A DNA stretch of 64,000 bases from Vibrio sp. CAU 1672. Its GTDB lineage: Bacteria > Pseudomonadota > Gammaproteobacteria > Enterobacterales > Vibrionaceae. The position numbers and the translations under genes are program-made. This document shows positions 58,608-64,000 of the stretch, piece after piece; position 1 is the first letter of the stretch; every line of letters begins with the position of its first letter. The stretch spans positions 51,524-115,523 of the forward strand of contig NZ_JARHUF010000006.1 of the NCBI RefSeq assembly GCF_029223195.1, written 5' to 3'. Under the pieces are notes generated by a model. That model made no database searches. It was not told the origin of the DNA and saw only the letters and a list, made by a program, of their open reading frames with translations.

Positions 58608-59167
58608 GTCGCATTCCCCTTAATAGTCAGTCTACCGACGAACGTTGATGCAGGTTGGCTTATCCTTTTGATGCCTCGTGTTTTATGAAGTTAGACGTCC
58701 TGTTATCGCTATTGGTTCCGGAATCCCTAAAACCACAGCTTTGCTTTATGGACCAAAATCATTTCAGCGCGAGGCGACAGATGAGCCTTTTCCTATCACT
58801 CCCTATCTTTAATTAAGCCTAGTCGGGGATTTGCAATTTTGCTTAACAATTATGAATTTATTACAAAAATGACTGCTAAATCACTTTCGAAAGCGAGGAG
58901 TATTTGTCGTTTGAATATTCAAATTGCAACTTATGCTCTTTGGCGCAATCCTCAATTTTGAGACAGTTTTTTTCCTATTCCAACCACGGTTTTTATAAAA
59001 CGTGTTGCATTGTTGTTGTGCCTTTTCCGGTGAACGCCGTGGGGGAATGCGCAATCGTTTTATCAGTAATTAGTCAATATAAGAGGTGGATCATGATTTA
59101 TTTTTAACCTCGAAATATAATTGGCAAAAATTATTCATAATTCTATATATAACAAAAGTGACTATTC
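58608..59167. other. Long divergent gap between prkA and the chemoreceptor
   Basis: 560 bp without a supported gene. On the minus strand a CTAACTT element (58688-58694) could be a sigma-S-like -10 for prkA. I saw no clear sigma-54 pair. On the plus strand a perfect TATAAT (59116-59121) lies 46 bp before the receptor start, with a poor -35. Small open frames here lack ribosome sites and are not called. Confidence 0.5.
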
Positions 59168-61054
59168 ATGCTTAAAAAGTTATCGCTTAAGAATAAGCTG
59201 GCCATCTCTGCGAGTGTGGCGATTATTGTCGGGGGCCTTCTGGTTGAAGCTTTGTCATTTCGTGCTTCGCTTGAACGGCTTGATACAGAAGTTGAACAGC
59301 GGCTTGAAAGCACGGCTGCATCTTATAATCAGTATGTGGCTGACTGGCTACTGTCTAAAGAGCGCGCGTTAACGTCACTTTCTGAAGAAGTAAAGCCTGA
59401 TGCGATTGTTACCCATTTAAAACAGGTCAAGCATTCTGCCGGTTTTGATAATGTGTTCCTTGCCTACCCGGATGGTTCGCAGCGCAACGCTAATGGGGTG
59501 GTTTTACCGCCGGGCAACGATGACCCAAGAAAGTGGGGCTGGTATCAGAATGCCGTACAAAAACCTGCCAGTGTGTTTCTGGATAACCCGACCGTTGCGG
59601 CCGCGACCGGGGCGAACGTGGTTTCTATGGGTAAAGCGATCAACTTACATGGTCAGCAACTGGTGTTGGGCGCTGATGTTGAAATCACTGATATCCTGAA
59701 CAGTATGGCTCACGTTATCTTGCCGGGTGAGGGGTATATGCTGATCGCCAATGAGCAGGGGAATATATTTGCCCATCAGGATACCCAGCTTCTCAATCAG
59801 CCATTGCCTGAACTGGGGCTGCAGCACAAAGATGTTCAAGCTGCAGCCCGCTCCGGAAACGGTGCATACGTGGCAGTCAAAGGCCAGGAGTCGGTGATTT
59901 ATGCTCAGGCAATTCCCGGTACAGCCTTGACAACCGTGATCGTGATTGACTACGACTCGCTTGTGGATCCTCTGTTCGATGCAGTATGGGGCCAGGTGCT
60001 GGTTACCGGGCTTGTGGTTGTCATCTGTACCGTGTTGTTCAATCTGCTGTGTAACCTTCTGTTCCGTCCGTTATACAATGTTTCTAGTGCGTTGGAGCAA
60101 ATTGCTAACGGCAGCGGCGATTTAACCCAGCGTATTGAGGTTGAGTCGCAGGATGAAGTGGGCAAGCTGGCGCAAAATTTTAATATCTTTGTTGCCAGCT
60201 TACAGCAACTTATTGGTCATATCCGTGAGCAGTCGCATTCGCTGACCGGCCACTCAGAGCAGAGTGCAATGGGAGCACAACGGGCAGTAAATGAGATCAA
60301 TCATCAGCAGCAGGAAATTACCATGGTAGCCACTGCGGTCACGGAGCTGGCGTCCGCGACGCAGGAGATAGCTTCTCATGCTGAACAGACGGCTAAGGCG
60401 GCACAAGATTCTGCTGCCAGTACAGATAACGGCCACGAGTTGGTGCTCAACAGCAAACAGTCAATTTCTAAACTGGCCAATGAGCTTGAGAATGCCAGCG
60501 ATGTTGTTCGTAAGTTGGATCACCATGCGCAAGATATTTCCACCGTGTTGTCGACCATTCAAGGTATCGCTGAGCAAACCAACTTGTTGGCTCTGAATGC
60601 CGCGATTGAAGCCGCTCGTGCCGGTGAACAAGGTCGTGGTTTTGCGGTAGTTGCCGATGAAGTACGGGTGCTGTCACAACGAACTCATGCATCTACGGAA
60701 GAAATAAAGGCAACCATTGATGTCTTGTTGAACACCACTGCAAACGCGGTTGCGATCATGGAAAGCAGTGCGGGATTAGCGGGGCACTCAGTACGCGATG
60801 CGGATAAGGCGTCGATGGCGTTAGAAGAGATTAATGCCGCGGTGGCCCTGATCAGTGATATGGCGACGCAAATTGCTACCGCAGCGGAAGAGCAGACCCA
60901 CGTTACCGGTGAAGTGACGCAGAACATCACTCTGATCAAAGATGTGGCAGATCAATTGGTGGTCGGTGCTAATGAAAGTTCGGAAAAGTCTTATCAGGTT
61001 AAAGCACTGGCGGAAGGACTGAATGCCAAAGTGGCAACCTTTAAATTAACCTAA
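59168..61054 (+). CDS. Methyl-accepting chemotaxis protein, dCache-like sensor
   Basis: 628 residues. TM1 is at about 12-30, then a periplasmic domain to about 272 with [42 protein letters not shown] and [14 protein letters not shown], the pattern of double Cache sensors. TM2 is at about 275-298, then HAMP (about 300-352) and a complete signalling tip [42 protein letters not shown]. The PRKWGWY stretch resembles the RxWY ligand motif of dCache but is not the full amine or amino-acid motif. No CheR-tethering tail is seen. It is monocistronic with a strong terminator. Confidence 0.93.
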   Translation: MLKKLSLKNKLAISASVAIIVGGLLVEALSFRASLERLDTEVEQRLESTAASYNQYVADWLLSKERALTSLSEEVKPDAIVTHLKQVKHSAGFDNVFLAYPDGSQRNANGVVLPPGNDDPRKWGWYQNAVQKPASVFLDNPTVAAATGANVVSMGKAINLHGQQLVLGADVEITDILNSMAHVILPGEGYMLIANEQGNIFAHQDTQLLNQPLPELGLQHKDVQAAARSGNGAYVAVKGQESVIYAQAIPGTALTTVIVIDYDSLVDPLFDAVWGQVLVTGLVVVICTVLFNLLCNLLFRPLYNVSSALEQIANGSGDLTQRIEVESQDEVGKLAQNFNIFVASLQQLIGHIREQSHSLTGHSEQSAMGAQRAVNEINHQQQEITMVATAVTELASATQEIASHAEQTAKAAQDSAASTDNGHELVLNSKQSISKLANELENASDVVRKLDHHAQDISTVLSTIQGIAEQTNLLALNAAIEAARAGEQGRGFAVVADEVRVLSQRTHASTEEIKATIDVLLNTTANAVAIMESSAGLAGHSVRDADKASMALEEINAAVALISDMATQIATAAEEQTHVTGEVTQNITLIKDVADQLVVGANESSEKSYQVKALAEGLNAKVATFKLT

Positions 61055-61080
61055 CGTGCTAAAGTCAATCGCAGAAGAAC

Positions 61081-61110
61081 AAAGTGAGGGACCCTGCGGT
61101 CCCTCACTTT
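61081..61110. terminator. Terminator of the chemoreceptor gene
   Basis: A 13-bp perfect stem, AAAGTGAGGGACC/GGTCCCTCACTTT, with loop CTGC; it can act for both convergent genes. Confidence 0.93.
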
Positions 61111-61133
61111 ATTTATGCTAAACAGGCAGCCAT

Positions 61134-61634
61134 TTACGCGCCGAAAACTTGGGTTAGTTCGTTGGCACACAGGTGATACTGGCGAGGGCAATTGCGCCAA
61201 GTAATGAGCATACGGCGGTATTTATCCAGCATTGGCATCTGGCTGTTAAAGTGGTGATCGCCTTTGTTAAACTGAGGGTACAGGCCTTCAGAGTCGACAA
61301 GAAAACGTACGTAGTGCACTTGTTGTGCTTCACTGGCGATATCAAAGCCGAGGAACTGCAGGCGTCGCTGATCGACTTTGCTGCGCTCTTCGTCACCCAA
61401 CATGTTGTTGGACTCCTGCATGGCGTGATACATCTCCATAATGTCGATGATTTCACGGCATTCGGATTCACTCAGGCAACCAAAATCTTTGTTCAGTTCC
61501 TGCATTTGCAACTCGTAACCACGTTCGACGATGGTTTGCAGGCGCTTATATTTTGCTGCATTACTTGGATCAAGTTGAGACATCAGGTTGTACTGGTTTG
61601 ATAGGATTAAACGTTGAGCGTTTGACATTTCCAT
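61134..61634 (-). CDS. yfbU: YfbU family protein
   Basis: 166 residues against 164 in Escherichia coli. Conserved stretches are [55 protein letters not shown] and [11 protein letters not shown]. The protein is soluble and helical. Function is unknown; the family has UPF0304 status and is cytosolic. It is alone between a terminator and an AT-rich upstream gap. Confidence 0.95.
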   Translation of the reverse strand: MEMSNAQRLILSNQYNLMSQLDPSNAAKYKRLQTIVERGYELQMQELNKDFGCLSESECREIIDIMEMYHAMQESNNMLGDEERSKVDQRRLQFLGFDIASEAQQVHYVRFLVDSEGLYPQFNKGDHHFNSQMPMLDKYRRMLITWRNCPRQYHLCANELTQVFGA

Positions 61635-61776
61635 GGAGACCTCACTAATTTGTCTAATACATTTTTAATGTGCTTAGGTTAACGCGTCCGAAACGCATGA
61701 AACATGATCTCAACACATATTTAATATGAAAAAATATTGTTGCAGCCACGCTGGACTATGTGAAAAATTGTTGCCG

Positions 61777-62445
61777 CTATTTCTTGTGATGGTGGTTATA
61801 AATGTAGTCACGATCAGAGAAGACGCGTAGCCATTCCGGTTTGAACACCGTCAGTACAGCAATCGACATGCCATTTAACAGCCCTTCAGGAAAAGCAAGT
61901 AAGGGAACGAAGATAAAATAGTTATGCTGGATGGTTTCCCAGTCATAATGACCGACCGTCTGGTGGTAAATCGCGTTGTTCAGTAAATGCAGGCTGCCGG
62001 TAACGGCACCGTTGATGAAACCGGCGATGAAGATGAAAACAAAAATATTGCGTGGCAGCAGCCGGTAGCTGAGCTGGAAAACGCAGTAGCTGATCCCAAT
62101 CGGAATCAATGCAGACAGCAGCAGTGAGGTAGGCAGCATCGCCAGTGAGTGGCCATGAATAAGGTGGTTAGCCAGCATCGCAGGCACTGAAATAACCAAT
62201 GCCATACGCCAACCAAACATCAGGCTTAACGTGGTTAAGGCCAGAAAGTGAATCTGCAGCCCTTCTTTAACTCCTGCCTGAGCTGACCAGAGGGTGCTTA
62301 ACAGGAAGACAGTCCCAAACAACAGGTGCTGAAAGTCTTTTTCTGACATCAGTTTTGGCCAGACAACCTGGCGAAAGTCCGGCCAGCAAAATGCGACCAT
62401 TACCCAGACAATGATCAGGAATGCGACAAAGTTAAACCAATCCAT
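61777..62445 (-). CDS. CbiM-like energy-coupling permease family membrane protein
   Basis: 222 residues with about six transmembrane helices. The pattern GVKEGLQIHFLALTTLSLMFGWRMAL, ANHLIHGHSLAMLP and HNYFIFVPLLAFPEGLLNGMSIAVL places it near the CbiM/NikM S-component group (COG3235). The N-terminal MHIxEG metal ligand of true cobalt or nickel CbiM is absent (it begins MDWFNF). No ATPase or CbiQ gene is nearby. A histidine cluster, HHHKK, ends the protein. Transport of a metal is possible but unproven. Confidence 0.75.
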   Translation of the reverse strand: MDWFNFVAFLIIVWVMVAFCWPDFRQVVWPKLMSEKDFQHLLFGTVFLLSTLWSAQAGVKEGLQIHFLALTTLSLMFGWRMALVISVPAMLANHLIHGHSLAMLPTSLLLSALIPIGISYCVFQLSYRLLPRNIFVFIFIAGFINGAVTGSLHLLNNAIYHQTVGHYDWETIQHNYFIFVPLLAFPEGLLNGMSIAVLTVFKPEWLRVFSDRDYIYNHHHKK

Positions 62446-62462
62446 GTGTCTTCTTCTTTCCT

Positions 62463-62492
62463 AAAAAAATACCAGCGTCAGTGCTGGTATTT
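62463..62492 (-). terminator. Terminator of pflA
   Basis: A 10-bp stem, AAATACCAGC/GCTGGTATTT, with a 6-nt loop. The minus strand ends in seven T, 27 bp after the pflA stop codon. It separates pflA from the CbiM-like gene downstream. Confidence 0.88.
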
Positions 62493-62518
62493 GTTTCTGT
62501 TTTATAACCCAATGATGG

Positions 62519-63259
62519 TTAGTATTTCACATTTGAGTGATATTGGGAAAGAATCGCCTGAATGTTGTCCATGGTTTCTTTGCTTGGTGGATTAACGCCT
62601 TCTAACGGGTAATCCAGTCCCAGCGCTTCCCATTTATGCGCGCCGAGCTTGTGGTACGGCAGCAGTTCAACTTTTTCGACGTTGTCCATATCTTTGATGA
62701 ACTCGCCCAGCATGTGTGCGGCATCTTCATCATCGGTGTAACCTGGCACAACCACATAGCGGATCCAGGTTTTTTGCCCAATTTTATGCAGGTAGCGGGC
62801 AAAGTCTAACGTGCGTTTGTTAGAAACACCGATAAAGTCTTGATGGATTTCATCTTTCATGTGTTTCAGATCGAGCATAACCAGATCCGTTGCTTCCAGT
62901 ACTTCGTCGATGACCTCGGTATGTTTGCGGATGTGGCCGTTGGTATCGAGACAGGTGTGAATGCCTTCTGCCTGTGCGGCGCGGAAAAAATCACGCACAA
63001 ATTCTGGCTGTAACATCGCCTCACCGCCTGAACAGGTGATGCCCCCCCCGGACGCGTTCATGAAGTGGCGGTATGATTTTGCTTCATTGATGATTTCTTC
63101 TACCGTCACTTCTTTGCCACCGTGCACATCCCAGGTATCGCGATTATGGCAATACATACAACGCATCAGGCAACCCTGCATAAATACGATAAAACGAATA
63201 CCAGGACCGTCGACGGTACCACATGACTCAAATGAGTGAATACGACCAGTTGTTGACAT
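62519..63259 (-). CDS. pflA: Pyruvate formate-lyase activating enzyme
   Basis: 246 residues, as in Escherichia coli. Radical SAM enzyme that installs the glycyl radical on pyruvate formate-lyase under anaerobic conditions. The iron-sulfur ligands are Cys30, Cys34 and Cys37 in [28 protein letters not shown] follows as the SAM-binding GGE motif. [12 protein letters not shown] is conserved. The target gene pflB is not within the 740 bp upstream that the window shows, so here pflA is separate. Confidence 0.96.
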   Translation of the reverse strand: MSTTGRIHSFESCGTVDGPGIRFIVFMQGCLMRCMYCHNRDTWDVHGGKEVTVEEIINEAKSYRHFMNASGGGITCSGGEAMLQPEFVRDFFRAAQAEGIHTCLDTNGHIRKHTEVIDEVLEATDLVMLDLKHMKDEIHQDFIGVSNKRTLDFARYLHKIGQKTWIRYVVVPGYTDDEDAAHMLGEFIKDMDNVEKVELLPYHKLGAHKWEALGLDYPLEGVNPPSKETMDNIQAILSQYHSNVKY

Positions 63260-63350
63260 CTGCTGTTCTCATTGCAAATTAATTCTGATTGTTATTTTAT
63301 TACAAAAAGCAGGGTTAAAACAGTCTTGGTTGATCTCGCGGCAAGAGGAG

Positions 63351-63378
63351 CACAACCGGCACAGAAAGACCGGTTGTG
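63351..63378 (-). terminator. Weak terminator of the LpxR-like gene
   Basis: A 9-bp stem, CACAACCGG/CCGGTTGTG, with a 10-nt loop, 12 bp after the stop codon; no T-run follows on the minus strand. Confidence 0.45.
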
Positions 63379-63390
63379 GAAAGGGGTGAC

Positions 63391-64000
63391 CTAGAAAAAA
63401 GTAAACAGAGACAAGGAGCCAGTTCCGTATACGTCGGTTTGTGACTCTTTATACTCCGGGGTTTTAACCGTAAATGTCATGCTGGCACCAAAGCGTTGGT
63501 TGTACCATGTTACCCCAGCGACAGCGCTGGCTTGCCAATGCTCTAACGTTACATCATAAGGTTTGCTAGGTTCTGGGATTCCGGAGCGATCACCTTCAAT
63601 GGTGAGGTCGTTAAACCGATAGCGTCCCTCAAAACCGGTGAAGACGAACCAGCTTTCTCCATCACGGCCAAGCATGGATGCTGAGAACGGGCTTTCAACA
63701 CTGATGTTAGCCGCGCCGAGACTATTGGCCAGATTCGTTCCCCAGCGGAACATCACCCCCTGAGAGATATCACTACGGAAGTTGCCGGCATTAATATCAT
63801 TGATATTGGTGATTTCCCATTGCGTCTCGCGTTCCTCACTACGCATCAACTTGTTGAAGGCGCGGTAGCCCACACTGAAAGCAAAGGTATCGTCAATCTG
63901 ATAGTCCCATCCCTGAGGGTCGGTAGAGCCGGTGATGCTGTGAACCAGGTTCTGTGCCTTATCGGACAGCGAACTCTCACCGGTTGCCCCCATGGTGAGG
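63391..64000 (-). CDS. LpxR-type lipid A 3'-O-deacylase (DUF2219), 5' part outside the window
   Basis: The last 203 codons are visible. The frame stays open through the right edge (residues L-T precede the first methionine), so the signal peptide and first strands lie outside. The visible segment has AQNLVH (the Gln and His four apart that match the catalytic Gln118 and His122 of LpxR), GWDYQIDDTF, and a strand pattern ending in Phe typical of a 12-strand outer-membrane barrel. The enzyme removes 3'-linked acyl groups from lipid A at the outer membrane. The activity is inferred. The C-terminal FTFF-like residue is the expected barrel end. Confidence 0.82.
   Translation of the reverse strand, partial: LTMGATGESSLSDKAQNLVHSITGSTDPQGWDYQIDDTFAFSVGYRAFNKLMRSEERETQWEITNINDINAGNFRSDISQGVMFRWGTNLANSLGAANISVESPFSASMLGRDGESWFVFTGFEGRYRFNDLTIEGDRSGIPEPSKPYDVTLEHWQASAVAGVTWYNQRFGASMTFTVKTPEYKESQTDVYGTGSLSLFTFF

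Noticed and set aside
59121-59372. Frame overlapping the start of the dCache receptor gene
   Set aside because: It is out of frame with the clear receptor gene and lacks a ribosome site.

Overview
The window looks like a chromosomal segment of a gamma-proteobacterium of the family Vibrionaceae. The clues are a Vibrio-type gene set and order: csiV beside mfd, a degenerate PilZ gene beside mfd, a DUF1887 nuclease beside a chemoreceptor, and a lolCDE, comEC, msbA, lpxK, ycaR, kdsB run. Base composition is near 50 percent GC, which would suit Photobacterium, Grimontia, Enterovibrio or a higher-GC Vibrio. I cannot name the species. No insertion sequence, integrase, prophage or CRISPR array was seen, so most of the window is core genome.

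Layout from left to right. Positions 1-481 hold three tandem tRNA-Tyr genes on the minus strand, with a promoter that has a GC-rich discriminator. An RND efflux pair follows (680-4887), then a DUF1244 gene. Next comes a cysteine-detoxification pair: a Cds1-like PLP enzyme divergent from a DecR-type Lrp regulator. A 1014-residue repeat lipoprotein of unknown function leads into a tesB, ybaY, atl, ffs block that resembles the enterobacterial order. A very large multi-cadherin-like surface protein fills 14384-22108. After it come a BCCT transporter, a CBS protein, zntA with a clear MerR-family promoter, and udp with a CRP site.

The middle (28347-38112) holds the DUF1887 (Card1-like) gene and a chemoreceptor. 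The hinT, COG3014 lipoprotein, ycfL, lpoB, thiK, ycfP set follows. It links a nucleotide hydrolase to activation of peptidoglycan synthesis. Then comes ndh, with a long leader and an FNR-like box. Positions 38162-43621 form a minus-strand run: PilZ protein, mfd, csiV, GNAT acetyltransferase.

The envelope block (43882-53707) carries LolCDE (lipoprotein release), a DUF2062 protein, ComEC (DNA uptake), MsbA and LpxK (lipid A export and 4'-phosphorylation), YcaR and KdsB (CMP-Kdo supply). The stress trio prkA, yeaH and spoVR lies on the minus strand at 53780-58607. The right end holds a dCache chemoreceptor, yfbU, a CbiM-like membrane protein, pflA, and an LpxR-type lipid A deacylase cut by the window edge.

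The most unusual object is the gene at 14384-22108. It joins an amidotransferase-like head, about 20 repeat domains, a calcium-binding linker, a choice-of-anchor-like segment and a GlyGly-CTERM-like sorting signal. It then runs in frame into an outer-membrane beta-barrel that has its own signal-peptide-like segment and its own internal ribosome binding site. Its 5' part is also far more AT-rich than the rest. Second in interest is the DUF1887 nuclease, which has intact nuclease residues and a diverged ligand motif but no CRISPR neighbourhood. Homologue names throughout come from recall of protein families, not from a database search.
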